Assembly: GCA_024509875.1 (NCBI GenBank)
Contig: JAMPIV010015253.1
Coordinates: forward strand, 35,001 to 99,000
Origin: Oreohelix idahoensis
Lineage: Eukaryota > Mollusca > Gastropoda > Stylommatophora > Oreohelicidae
Length of the DNA stretch: 64,000 nucleotides
Direction of reading: 5' to 3'
Below are positions 36,682 through 48,362 of the stretch, one piece after another. Positions within the stretch are counted from its first letter, which is position 1; every line of letters begins with the position of its first letter. A program made the translations under genes and the position numbers. The notes below the pieces were generated by a model, which was given only the letters and a program-made list of their open reading frames with translations, ran no database searches and was not told where the DNA came from.

Positions 36682-37799
36682 TCACGGGTTCACGGGATAC
36701 ACGGCAGAATGTTTTATTTTGCTGTATCATACTTTATCGTTTAGTTGCAGAAAACAACTAACATTTAATATATGAGAGGTGTACGCAGGAAAGACTAAAC
36801 TCTCATACGGAACACTCGATTATTGTATATTTGGGACACTGTGTCTGATGGCATATTTGATTCTGATTGATTATATAATTGAGCATGATTGAGTATGCCG
36901 GAATAGATGATTCATAGTAAATAAGAATAGTACGAAGCAGCTTCTCATGAACATATATTAATCTTTAATTTGGAAATAAAATATTATTTTTTCATATTTT
37001 CAGGTGAACCAGCCGAGTCATTGATTGAAGGTCAATATCGAGACAGGCCAACACATATTTGTGTTTGTTAACGCACAAATATTGATGACGTCATTGTTTT
37101 GTTACACATTCTATATACATTTGGTCTCTTGAGAATGAAGGAACGCTCTTACGTACGTATGTATGTACTCACGTACAAATGTATTATATACGTACGTTGT
37201 ATGTATTTTGTATCTACCTTAGTACCGTGCGCACGTGTGTGTACGTACGTACAGGTGTATAAATATGTATATTAACAAATAAAACGGTATTGAATCAGTT
37301 CTACAAATTAATGGTACACAGGAAACACGGGACGTTTCGGGTTTCACCCTTCGTCAGCAACAGTTACAAATAGGCAATAAGGACATGAAATATAGACAAG
37401 GTAAAGACAAAATACTATAGACCTTACAAACACGCAATATATGAATATTTGTAATATAAAACACAAGTGAAGAGCAATAATAAAGCAAGGAAAATACAAA
37501 TGTACGTACATGTGTATGAATGTATTTATATATTTATGTACGTACGAACGTATATCAGTGGTATGCTATGGGGTGACAATGCAATACTAAAACGATAATT
37601 TTCTTATCCACTCATCACAACATCTAGCCACAACGTTTAATTAAGTTGTTATTATTTGTATGTACAAATAGTTTGTTATGTCACAAGTGTGACAGTGAGG
37701 TTTGTTACCTCGGCATTATACGTGCTAATGAGATAAGGTCATACATTTTTAGTAGACCAATCAAAATCATTGACGGTGACAAGGGCCAACAACACCTGT
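36682..37799. other. sequence with TACG/TATG simple repeats, no gene
   Basis: Contains an ACGTACGTATGTATG-type block (37150-37255) and a similar one at 37500-37555. A ribozyme-like stretch is listed separately. No coding region is supported. Confidence 0.5.
37325..37368 (-). ncRNA. candidate hammerhead-ribozyme-like motif (Penelope-type)
   Basis: The minus strand reads CTGACGA, a short stem-loop AGGG-TGAAA-CCC, GAAAC and GTC in that order. These are the conserved pieces of a type I hammerhead core, as found in Penelope-like retroelements. The outer stem I (TTG against CCG) pairs poorly, so activity is doubtful. The surrounding 37280-37480 may be the remnant of such an element. Confidence 0.35.
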
Positions 37800-37804
37800 C
37801 GGGC

Positions 37805-38612
37805 TGTGACGGGTGCTGCGGTTCCTTGTTCTTATATTATTTATTGCATATTAAAGTCACTCTTTTGACGTAGTTAATGTTTGTTACTGATGGTTAGCTC
37901 TGACCACCAGAACATCCCTTCGACGTTCTGATTTGCATATTGTATATTAGTTGATTTCCCCTGTGGGAGAGTTATCGTGCTGAAAAACGTAAACATTAAC
38001 AGCTGTGGAACCGAACCCGAAACGTAAGTAAAAGATCAAGCCTTCTGTTCTGAGTCCACATGTATTGACGTTCATATAAACGATATCCGACATTCACAAA
38101 ATTTCATGTACAGTTCAGCATAACAATGAATTCCAAATAATACCAGTAAGTATCCGTCCGTGTCAAAACAATATGTCAGATGAACATCATGGCTATGTAC
38201 ATGCGCTGCTGTAGTCAACAGCCAGAAATGAGCGCATGAGTTCTTGACAGCTACAAATTGAATCATAATACGATTCTCCTTCCATCATTAGTTTACTTAA
38301 TAATCTCATACTTAGATTAATATCCGAACTGACCCTGAGTTCTACATTGATTCATATATAGGCTATATACTAGGCCTCTCCTTGGAAGAAATACAAGACA
38401 CGACTTCTCTGCTTGACGGATAGCGTAAAAAGGGCAATGTAACCAAGTCACCCAGCGTGACCTTCCCAACGCGAATGCGTCATAATCTTAGCATATATTT
38501 CGCGTTCAGTATACCGTAAAATATCGACATATTCTATTAATATTATTGACCCCTAAACGTTGCGCACGGCTAAACCCCAGCAGACGCCGTCATTTAAAAT
38601 AACACCGTAACA
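37805..38612 (-). repeat. 3' LTR (808 bp)
   Basis: Begins TGTGACGGGTGCTGC and ends ACACCGTAACA. Paired with 46501-47308. Confidence 0.95.
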
Positions 38613-39725
38613 GATTTCCTGTCAGACGGGGGGAAAAAAATCTATTAGATAGATTTTTTTTTTTGAACAATATTAATCAAATTATCAAAAATTTAACAAA
38701 ACCCGACGTATGGCCTACGATGTTCTATCTAGAACAGTGTCGCGGTCATGTCAGTAATATCTTATAATAAATCAACGTCATATCATACATATAACTTATA
38801 TTAAATAAAGAAATGTCACTGTCACTAATTAATTAACTAATTAATTTGATGTATGTATTGACTAACTAATGTGAGGTGTTATTAACATTATTCTAACTAA
38901 TTAAAATTAAAATAATTAATTATAATATGTACGTATGGTACTAACTAATTAATATCTAATGAGAAATAGTATAAGAAAGAAAAAGAAATAAAAATTGAGA
39001 AGTACGGACACTTAAAACTAAATATTAAAGTATACATTAAAATAGTAATGAGTGTGAAAATGAAGTATAAGGATAGATACCTAATTAAATTAAAGCAATC
39101 AGAAAGAAAAGAACAACAAAAAAAATTCATACATTTTAACTATTCATATGAAATATCATAATCTAATATCTATCACCTTAATAATTAAAATATTAATTGG
39201 TGTGATATTTTTTTGTTTCATCTTTTCTTAGTATATTTTATTTTTTTATTTCATCACACTTCAACTTTATTTTATTATATATTAATTTAATAGCTAGCAA
39301 ATTTAACAATATCGGACATGAAGATCCAATCGTTGTTACATCCTAATGACTTGTATGAAAGTTCATTAAGACACAAAGTTCATATTATCGAATTATGATA
39401 TGATTATCCAATCGTAGTTAGTTCCTTTATTGAAATTTTGAACGTAATTTGAATAAGTCATCACCGTATTTGTCCAGTCTATATCAGAGATTGTTCCTTT
39501 TTACTACTTTGCAATCGAAATGAGTGGTACGCAAAGTCCAAGTGAAGTCCAAATTTTCAACCGATCCGTAAAACTTGATATTTTGATCACAATAGTTTAT
39601 TTCGAAATGTCCTCATTTAAGTAGGAAGTCCAACTGAAGTGTTGTATATTCTGACGTGGCATTAATACCGTTCATTGCAAATGTAATGCTTGATTAGTCA
39701 GAAAATGTTCTTGAAATAGTAATAT
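38613..39725. other. AT-rich 3' untranslated region of the retroelement
   Basis: Very AT-rich with TTAATTAA-like words. It contains a CGGGGGG-A run next to a TCTATTAGATAGA palindrome (38626-38660). I see no clear polypurine tract directly at the LTR. No integrase sequence follows RNase H here. Confidence 0.6.
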
Positions 39726-40256
39726 TCATTCAGAATCCGTAGGATGTCTGGACAACGTGTCGGCCATAACGTTCTCAGTTCCTGGTATCGACTGTATTTC
39801 GAAATCATATGGTTGCAACGCAATAGCAAATCGTGCAAGCTTTGGACTTTTATGGTTTGAACGACGTAATGCTGCCACAGATTTCTGATCAGTCTGGATC
39901 AGAAATGGTGATCCCAGCAAAAATTTTTCGAGTTTGTTAATTGCCCAGATCACGGCGAGCAATTCTCTGTCTACAGTCGAATATTTAGTTTCCGGAGGTT
40001 TCAGCTTGCGTGAGATATATAGTACAGGATGAAGGATATCATCATGATATTGGAGTAGACAAGCCCCGAGTCCGTAATTACTCGCATCTGTACGTAGAAC
40101 AAACTTTTTAGAGGCATCTGATAATCTTAAAACAGGTGGGCATGAAAAAATGTTCAAGATAGTGCGAAAAGTTTTGTCACATTCGTCTGTCCAATTTATC
40201 CTTAATGGCATGTTCTTCTTTAATAAAGATGACAAGACAGCCGTGATGGATGACAA
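39726..40256 (-). pseudogene. RNase H with RT connection remnant
   Basis: A 176-residue frame read from a non-ATG codon after a stop. It starts in the RT tether (WTDECDKTF). It then carries the RNase H blocks LRTDASNYGLGACLLQ, the glutamate helix VDRELLAVIWAINKLE, QTDQKSVAALRR and VMADTLSRHP, and stops after TDSE. Ty3/gypsy type; the four acidic positions look preserved. The RT fingers and palm are gone: the coiled-coil frame ends only about 250 bp upstream. Ending at a stop right after RNase H, with only AT-rich DNA before the LTR, fits the Gmr1-type order, where integrase is not last. Confidence 0.85.
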
Positions 40257-40511
40257 ATAAATCTATGCTGTATGGGGCTGAGCATAGTTGAGACATTTAA
40301 ACAACTTACTGTCTCTTGTAGGCATGGTAAAACAAATAAGACAGAAAACGTGTACAAATTTAAAGATGTTAAGAATCAAAAATGTTTTTCGAGAAGAAAA
40401 AAAAAATCAATAAATCAATCTATATTAGGATAGATGATTAAGAAAGACAAGAAATGATGACTGACAATGCTGAGTCATCAAGAAATAAGACAAAAGGGGG
40501 AGCGTACACCA

Positions 40512-41822
40512 TTATCTGCGTGGCGCAGAATCAGGTACTAATTGTAAGTTCAGATAACGGTGATGAAAATAAACACCATTCTCAAGCTCGATAACCTTTC
40601 GAGCATCTTTGTTGTTACGAAATGTAACCACAGCTTCACCATACCTGTTGTTGGTAGGTGGCAACAGACGTACAAACCTAACGTCTGCCGTGTAATTAAA
40701 GAAATTACTAAGTGCCTGCCATGTAACGTCATGTGGCAGATTGCGCACTAACACGGTGCGAGAATATGCACCTTTACCAATGTAAGTAATGTCAATGTCA
40801 CGAAACTGTGAACAATGATGACATGTATCTCTAGTCATATCACTAGAATTACATCTCTCCTTAACCATACAAGTTGTATTTTTATTGGATGGTGTATCAT
40901 CCTGACTGAAGTTAGGATGATACCTATCAGTACCCAAGGTAGTAGGTTTCATGCATGTCGTACATGAATGCTTGTTAGGCAGAAGTAATACCTTATTTTT
41001 ATTACGTAGGTTCATGTTAACCCTAACGTTATTATTTTCATTAGGAAAATCCTTTCCCTTTTTCTCATCTTCAAAAGGTTTCTTAGGATCAGTTTCAATA
41101 TGATCCTTCCGCCAAGATTTATTCCCAGAATTAGCAGTATTCTGTTGTCGAGGGAAGGTGTACTTGCCTCGAAATGATTTCCTAATCTTCGCTGGGTGTG
41201 TTGATACCTTAGTATCACCCATAATATTGACGGCATGTCGTGTAATAGGTTTATCATCCCTTCTATTGAACACTATTTTCTTACTCAATACGACATCCAG
41301 TAACCCATCAACTCTTTTTCTCAATCTAACAGATTCCGAATTCAGTAATGTAATCTGCTGCCTCTGTCTTTTATTCATTTTATCCAAGTTAGTGTTTATA
41401 TTCTTCTCCTTATCCATTAAAGAATCGAGTGTGATCAATGCTGTTGACAGTTCATAGATTTGTTGTTGTGTTTTCCTATCCAGTTCAGCATATCTCTGTT
41501 TCTCATTTAGGAGTAACTCTTCTAATGCAGTCACCCTGTTATCAATGAAACAATTATCACTCGAGGTGGATTCAGTAACACTACTATCAGATTCATTAAT
41601 CTCTTCACGCAATAATGCCAAGTCATGCGTGACAGATTTCCCGTTACCTATCTGGTCATTCAGTATCAGTTTCACTGAAGTTACATCGTCATCACACTTT
41701 TGTTCCTGTCTAAGACAAAAGTCATAAATTTTATCATTATATGAATGACAAACATCCAAAATATTATTGTCATCAAGTGATACACTCCTATTTTCCCTTT
41801 TTCCACTCTCTAATTTCAATGT
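40512..41822 (-). pseudogene. Gag-like coiled-coil/RRM protein, C-terminal half
   Basis: Continues the frame of 43984-44955 across an RTE insertion. Visible in order: a Ser/Asp-rich linker, a second coiled coil (EELLLNEKQRYAELDRKT to about RLRKRVDGLLD), a basic region (KIRKSFRGKYTFPRQ), paired cysteines CTTC and CHHC, then an RRM-like fold in the last 85 residues. The RRM has RNP2-like VLVRNLP and RNP1-like RYGEAVVTF. It ends at a stop shortly after. RRM domains bind single-stranded RNA, so a role in binding element RNA is plausible. I know no standard Gag with this layout; alternatively a captured host gene. Confidence 0.7.
41812..41822. repeat. target-site duplication of RTE copy 2, left
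   Basis: AATTTCAATGT, identical to 43973-43983. Confidence 0.9.
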
Positions 41823-43972
41823 GGACCCCCTTACCAGAAAAGCTTTTGCGGCCGACATTAAGAAACGATATCAATTTGCCAAAAGCCAGGAAAAGACATT
41901 GACTGATGATATAGAACAGAATTTCAACACCATTTCAACAATATACAAGGAAAGTAGCAAATCATGCTTAGGATTCCAGGAAAGGAAGAAGCAAGACTGG
42001 ATAACACCAGAAACACTAAACACCATATAGATGAGAAAGGAAATGAAAAGAAAGAAAACAGAAGCGAAGTCCCCCAGGTTAAAGCAACTATATAGCGAAC
42101 AGTACAGCCAGCTGGACAGGGAAGTTAAACGCCAAACCCGAGCCAACAAAAAGAATTTCCCAGACGATCTTGCAAAACAGGCAGAAGAGGCAGCACTGAG
42201 AAATGAACAAAGCACAGTATACAAAATAACTAAATTCATCAGCGGAAAACAAGGTGCAAACAATATTACATTAGTAAGAGATAAGCAAGGAAATCTCATC
42301 AAGACAGCAGAGGGACAGGAAACAAGATGGGCAGAGCACTTCAGAGAAACTCTGAACAAGGAAATACCAGAGACACAATTGAATGTTCCTGAGGCTGAAA
42401 ACGATCTAGATGTAAATACAGACATTCCACGAAAAGAAGAAATCATCACAGCAATCAAAGGGTTAAAGAACGGTAAAGCTCCGGGCCATGATAACTTAAA
42501 TGCAGAGCTATTTAAGACAGACCCTGAGCTAGCAGCAGAACTACTAGAACCACTATTTGCACAAGTGTGGAAAACGGGGACAACACCATCAGAGTGGAAC
42601 AAAGGAATAATTGTCAAATTGCCCAAGAAGGGAGATCTTGCAGACTGCAATAATTGCAGAGGAATCACTCTTCTCTCAGTTCCCAGCAAAATACTAGGCA
42701 GGATAATTATACAGAGAATTTCAAAGGCAGTAGACTACAAACTGAGGAAAGAACAAGCAGGATTTAGAAAGAACAGAAGATGTGTAGACAATATATTCAC
42801 TCTCAGGAACATAATAGAGCAGTGCTCAGAATGGCAAAGACAGCTTTACATAAATTTTGTTGATTTTGAAAAGGCTTTTGACAGCATACATAGGGACAGT
42901 TTATGGAAAATACTGAGGGCGTATGGAATTCCAAGCTGCATAGTGTCAATCATAAAAAGCCTCTATGCCACCTTTACGTGAGTGTTGGGCAGAGCAACCT
43001 AACCTTCGAGGTGAAGACAGGAGTACGACAGGGATGCCCCTTATCAACCACTCTATTTTTAACAGTCATAGACTGGGTGATGCGCCAGACAACAGAGGGC
43101 AGTCCAAGGGGAATAAGATGGACTACATTTTCAACATTGGAAGATCTGGAATATGCAGATGACATTGCACTGCTGGCACATTCACATCAACACATCCAGG
43201 AAAAAACGGATAGACTTAATAAGTATAGCCAGCAGGTGGGCTTGAACATCAATTTAAAGAAGTCTGAGGTCATGACGCTCAATGTGAGCAACCCTGAGCC
43301 CATATCAGTAAGGAATCAGCAACTGGTACAGACAGATACCTTCACATACCTAGGAAGCATAGTAACACCAGACGGTGGAGCAGGCAAAGACATCAACATC
43401 AGAATAAATAAGGCAAGAACAGCCTTCTTTAGCCTAAATAACATTTGGAAGTCCTCCCAATACAGCACAAGCACAAGATTAAGATTATACCAGAGTTGCG
43501 TGCTTTCTGTGCTTCTCTATGGTGCGGAATGCTGGAGAGTGACAGAGAAGGAAATGTCAAAATTGTCCTCTTTCCACACAACATGCCTAAGAAAAATTCA
43601 CCGCATCTTTTGGCCGAATACCATCACCAACCAAGATCTGCTTACTCGTAGCAAGCAAGAGGACATGCACACCATCATAGCTGGCAGACGCTGGAGCTGG
43701 GTTGGGCATGTCCTCTGAAGAGACCCCGATGCCATCACAAGAACAGCTATGCTTTGGACCCCTGAAGGAAAGCGAAAGAGAGGCCGACCAAAAACAACTT
43801 GGCGGAGGACTGTGGAGGCTGAGATGCAAAGAATGAACCAGAGTTGGGGCACTGTACGAAGGATGGCCACCGACCGTGCAAAGTGGAATCAATTTGTTGT
43901 TGCCCTACAAGACGCCACTAGGCGTGATGGCCACTGACTGCTTTGACGGTCGGTGGTTAAGGATTGAAGAAG
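41823..43972 (+). mobile_element. 5'-truncated RTE-type LINE, copy 2
   Basis: An 11-bp duplication AATTTCAATGT flanks it (41812-41822 and 43973-43983). The plus-strand coding part starts in the endonuclease-RT linker and runs to the 3' end GGTTAAGGATTGAAGAAG. It is highly similar to copy 1 at 22892-24065, which is shorter and in opposite orientation. Confidence 0.94.
41836..43940 (+). pseudogene. RTE reverse transcriptase
   Basis: Frames in order: a linker (to a TAG at about 42028), then 42031-42981 with GLKNGKAPGHDNLNAE, IIVKLPKKGDLADCNNCRGITLL, EQAGFRKNRRC and FVDFEKAFDSIHR. A one-base loss near 42975 (relative to copy 1) shifts into 42973-43718 with GVRQGCPLSTTLF, the palm YADD and FTYLGSIVTPDGG. 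A TGA at about 43717 replaces an Arg codon of copy 1. The C-terminus GRPKTTWRRTVEAEM follows to a stop after RRDGH. The RT core is otherwise complete. No APE endonuclease is present because of 5' truncation. Confidence 0.9.
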
Positions 43973-43983
43973 AATTTCAATGT
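43973..43983. repeat. target-site duplication of RTE copy 2, right
   Basis: AATTTCAATGT, matching 41812-41822. Removing the LINE and one copy leaves the minus-strand frame intact. Confidence 0.9.
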
Positions 43984-44955
43984 AACATACTTCGAAAGCA
44001 AAGAGTCATAATCTGACCTTAGTTTTTCACATCTTGCTTTCACTTCATTAATTAATTTCTTACATGTTTCATTATCTCTATGAGAATCAATCAGAAATTT
44101 ATCAAAGGCAATTAATTTTTCATCAGCAACACTCTTTGATTGATCAAATAATTTTCTTAATGAACTAACTTCAGACCTTAGTTCACTATTTTCCTCATTG
44201 AGTTTATCTAGTTTCATTTTATTATCAGTTAATTCTACCTGATATCTTTTCACTTCTGTCATATCACCATGTGTGTGAGTTTCCCGCCTTAAGGCTGCGG
44301 CATTGTCTTGCAAAATTTTCAATTTAAGTTTCTCAACCTCAGACTCCAATGTTTTATTGTTTTCCATCGTGGATTCTAACGAGGTCCTAGAATTTGCAAG
44401 CTCCACTTCCAGTATCCTCAATCTCGAATTATCAGTATTGGTCTGACATTTTAATAAACTCGCCTCTTTTCGCAAGTCATTTATAGTCCTTTCTTGACTG
44501 GCAATAATCTCCAATTCTTTCTTCTGCCTAAGAGAAACTTCATCCAATTTCTTATTATCCTCCATTAACACGGTTACTCTATTTTTCAATACAGCATTAT
44601 CAAAATCCATTGCTGTCAACTTCTTCTCATATTCCCCTTTTTGCTGTCTCAGCTCATTAGTAAGGGTAATCTCCCTACCCTTATGCTTCGTTATGGTTTT
44701 CTTTAAATCATCCAACTCCATGCTACTACCGTCCTGAGTAGTCATTTTACTTTCCTCATAAAAAATAGTCGATAATAATTTATAAAGTCTCACTGCTTTC
44801 TCTCGTGAAGGGCTATATCCACACCTATGCCAAGCAAACTCCTTAAGATCCTCGCTCATTTGAATTAAAAAATGTTCTATGGCATATTCATCACAACTAC
44901 ATCCACCCAAACGTAATCTATCTCCCTCTTGGAGAAAATGATTAAAAATATCCAT
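43984..44955 (-). pseudogene. Gag-like coiled-coil/RRM protein, N-terminal half
   Basis: Starts at ATG (MDIFNHFLQEGD). About 70 residues form a compact helical region with CSCDEYAIEHF and WHRCGY. From residue about 78 to the insertion point the protein is a nearly continuous coiled coil rich in Leu, Glu and Lys with heptad spacing. The frame has 324 codons to the insertion site and matches the frame of 40512-41822 exactly, giving about 760 residues before insertion. It lies in the gag position, first frame after the 5' LTR and leader. No capsid motif or classic CCHC knuckle is seen in this half. Confidence 0.7.
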
Positions 44956-46500
44956 ATATTCTAGTACTATTAGTTGTAAGTAATCAGTGATCTATAATAA
45001 TCAACAATAGAATCTATGTACTTATTTGTAACAGCTCAAGTATGAATACTCAGTATACCTAACTGTAATATCCTCTTAATAATTGTTTTAAGTTCAACAA
45101 CTATTCAATATTTTATAATAAAATTATATGTAATCAATAATATATATCATAAATAGTTATGATATTTATTTATATCAGATGCTGTGTTTATATCCTGCAC
45201 CTAATATAATTGTTAAATAATTATGGGCATTATTCCTCCATAAACTATTTTATTTAATTAAAGAAATGTGAGAAGTCAACAATATAGTACTATGAAAATG
45301 TACCAATTACTATGTTATATATATAGTTTTTTAATTCAACACCTATCCATGGTGTGAATACCAAAAAATAATTCAATAAATTATTTTAATATAAAATTTT
45401 ACTTGCACTTATAAAGTTTTGATTTTTTTGCCTTACTCATCATGTATAAAGTGCTTTGCTAGTTTCTAGAACCACCACTGCAAATTGTTGCAATGTTCTT
45501 GATTCATCATCAAAGTTCCCAAAAATTAATTAAATTAATTAAATTAATTAAATATATTATTAAAATCAATTCATAGAAATATTATTATTACTTAACATTA
45601 ATGAAGACAATACAAATGATTAACCAAGGCTTTACAGTACAGTAGCACAATACAAAAGTGACATTTTCACAAAATAAGTGATATTATAAAACCAAGTCTA
45701 ATAACCGGAAATATAGAAGGGTGAAGGTTAACTGAAGTAAAAGAACATATTTGGCACTACGAATAATGACGTCACAGGACTCATTTGACGTTAATACAAT
45801 ACATTTAAATAAAATTAAAGATAGCCAGATTAGAATAAACAGGATAGATTACGAACATATGACTGTAACTGAATAAAAATCAAACTGAATATGGTAAAAT
45901 ACAACGGTTATTTAACAGAACTAGACACCTAACATACAAGGTGAATTAATGCAGGTCCGAACGAAACAATCACCTGTAATGTCTTCGACGCTTCTTTGCG
46001 AAATGCGATTAATTCACGGCACTAAGAACAATTAAAATCAGTTTGTGGCATCCAAGGAGCCATAGAATTGATTTAAATCCGCCGCCCATCCATACCCACT
46101 ACATGTAAAAAGACAGAAACAATATTTAACATGGCTAGAAAAAAGAACATGGCGTTGTCGAACAAAAAGGACGAAATATTGTAACGTTTAAAAGCAGTTA
46201 CTTATCTTTTTTTTTTGGCAGTAATTCAGTACATTATCTGCTTCGCCAACAGACTCGTAAGCTTGTTTGAAACAATGAAGACGTTAGCAATACGTTTCAT
46301 TTGCTGTTTGAGAGCTGCAAACAATTTTTTGAAGCGAATTGATTGTTCCTGGCTTTTGCAACCGTTCATACTGTTGTCAAGGGCATGACGTCGCCGGTGT
46401 TTTCGAATAAAAATGTCCATTTCGGCTCGAAAGGAAAAATGTTTTATTTCTTTGAGGTTCGCTCTTTTGAAAAGTTTCAAGACCACTAATGGCCACCAGT
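44956..46500. other. AT-rich 5' leader of the retroelement
   Basis: About 1.5 kb between the right LTR and the first frame, with AATTAATTAAATTAATTA repeats (45525-45560). An 86-residue minus-strand frame (46486-46226) just inside the LTR has no recognisable domain. This is long for a retroelement leader. Confidence 0.6.
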
Positions 46501-47308
46501 TGTGACGGGTGCTGCGGTTCCTTGTTCTTATATTATTTATTGCATATTAAAGTCACTCTTTTGACGTAGTTAATGTTTGTTACTGATGGTTAGCTCTGAC
46601 CACCAGAACATCCCTTCGACGTTCTGATTTGCATATTGTACATTAGTTGATTTTCCCTGTGGGAGAGTTATCGTGCTGAAAAACGTAAACATTAACAGCT
46701 GTGGAACCGAACCCGAAACGTAAGTAAAAGATCAAGCCTTCTGTTCTGAGTCCACATGTATTGACGTTCATATAAACGATATCCGACATTCACAAAACTT
46801 CATGTACAGTTCAGCATAACAATGAATTCCAAATAATACCAGTAAGTATCCGTCCGTGTCAAAACAATATGTCAGATGAACATCATGGCTATGTACATGC
46901 GCTGCTGTAGTCAACAGCCAGAAATGAGCGCATGAGTTCTTGACAGCTACAAATTGAATCATAATACGATTCTCCTTCCATCATTAATTTACTTAATAAT
47001 CTCATACTTAGATTAATATCCGAACTGACCCTGAGTTCTACATTGATTCATATATAGGCTATATACTAGGCCTCTCCTTGGAAGAAATACAAGACACGAC
47101 TTCTCTGCTTGACGGATAGCGTAACAAGGGCAATGTAACCAAGTCACCCAGCGCGACCTTCCCAACGCGAATGCGTCATAATCTTAGCATATATTTCGCG
47201 TTCAGTATACCGTAAAATATCGACATATTCTATTAATATTATTGACCCCTAAACGTTGCGCACGGCTAAACCCCAGCAGACGCCGTCATTTAAAATAACA
47301 CCGTAACA
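46501..47308 (-). repeat. 5' LTR (808 bp)
   Basis: Near-identical to 37805-38612. Differences are mostly single transitions. Confidence 0.95.
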
Positions 47309-47313
47309 CGGGC

Positions 47314-48237
47314 TAAGGAGAAGTTAACATTATCATTAGGGCAGTTCCATCTAGACGACCTCGGGGAACGTTGTGTTTCCACTGGTGAGCTGATGAGAAG
47401 CCATGTTTGAGCTGTCTCATTCTCGTAGAGCCACGAAGACCTGTTCTAAGTTGAATTTTCTTGAGGTGTTTTTCAGAAAAAGAAGTATATTGTGTGTAAA
47501 GGTTAAGTGATATCGTTTTATTCAAGACAGAATATAAGCGGCAGCTATATTTGATTCTGTACTGTTAGGATAGACTTTGCATAGTAAGACTCATGTAAGT
47601 ACAATCTCGATTTATATTTCAGTGCACGGATAGAATTGATTTTTATATTGTACTAGGAAGGAAACCAAGAAACAACTACAGACGTATTGAAGTCTTATCA
47701 TCGGAAGAGATTAACATCTTTAAAATATTGAAGGTAGAAGGCGCAACCACCTGAACTGAAAAGTTGTGGAAGAAAGTCAAAGTGACCTAGATAGTGAGTT
47801 GCACGAGATGGTTGAATAACTCATACGGTTGTGGAGAACGAAAAGGAATATATGGGTAAACTACATTCACGACAAGGAATAATTGATTTGAATTTCGTCT
47901 GCAATTGTTTATTTATGAATTCCTGTAAATAAACTTTGTTTATACTATCAGTCGAGTTATGATAGCAGATTTTAAGCACTGAATGAAAAGTTACCAGAAT
48001 ATTAGTAAGTACTACCACCATAGCACCTTCACAACATCATTCGAGAAAAGAACGAACCTACAACAGCTCCACAAGAATCTACAACGTTAGCGGTCGGCTA
48101 GTCGAAATAACTTGTTGGATAGAAGCTAAAAATAGTACTAAGAATAATTGGTACCATACCCGGTCACATATAACCACTAATTGGTACCGTGCCCAGCTCA
48201 CTGGCACATAATATAAATCAGGACAGTACCCTGTCAC
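47314..48237. other. flanking sequence, no gene seen
   Basis: Host side of the LTR element insertion. From 48140 a short imperfect tandem of ATTGGTACC(A/G)T..CC is visible. No coding region is supported. Confidence 0.4.
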
Positions 48238-48362
48238 ACAAGAGATTAGAAGACGCTGGCGATGGATAGGACACATACTGAGGAAACCTGCTGATAGAAT
48301 TACAAGACTTGTCTTGGAATCCCCATGGTAAGAGAGGCAAATTTAGAAGAAGCTGGAGATAG
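48238..48362 (+). pseudogene. LINE reverse-transcriptase C-terminal fragment
   Basis: The plus-strand frame reads EIRRRWRWIGHILRKPADRI then TRLVLESPW and a stop. The W.WIGHILR pattern is the conserved C-terminal segment of RTE/BovB and related LINE proteins. It is a fragment of about 40 residues from a different element than the two RTE copies. Confidence 0.65.

Larger units (their letters stand above)
37805..47308 (-). mobile_element. LTR retroelement with coiled-coil/RRM protein and terminal RNase H
   Basis: Two 808-bp direct repeats bound the element, each starting TGTGACGGG and ending CCGTAACA. A perfect 5-bp duplication CGGGC lies at 37800-37804 and 47309-47313. The LTRs differ at about six positions, so insertion is fairly recent. 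The minus strand encodes a long coiled-coil protein and an RNase H. An RTE LINE (41823-43972) is inserted inside; without it the element is about 7.3 kb. Protease, most of RT and integrase are missing. The minus strand after the right LTR reads CTGGTGGCCATTAG, a possible primer site. Confidence 0.93.

Noticed and set aside
36187..36775. Repetitive frames reading GTSTYEG/VPVFPK
   Set aside because: Three-frame read-through of the 49-bp minisatellite.
38072..38266. 64-residue frame found in both 808-bp LTRs
   Set aside because: Identical because the LTRs are recent duplicates; no domain and antisense context unclear.
41871..42689. 272-residue minus-strand frame
   Set aside because: Antisense shadow of the RTE reverse transcriptase on the plus strand.
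46226..46486. 86-residue frame just inside the 5' LTR as a small accessory gene
   Set aside because: No domain, no second copy to show conservation, in an AT-rich leader.
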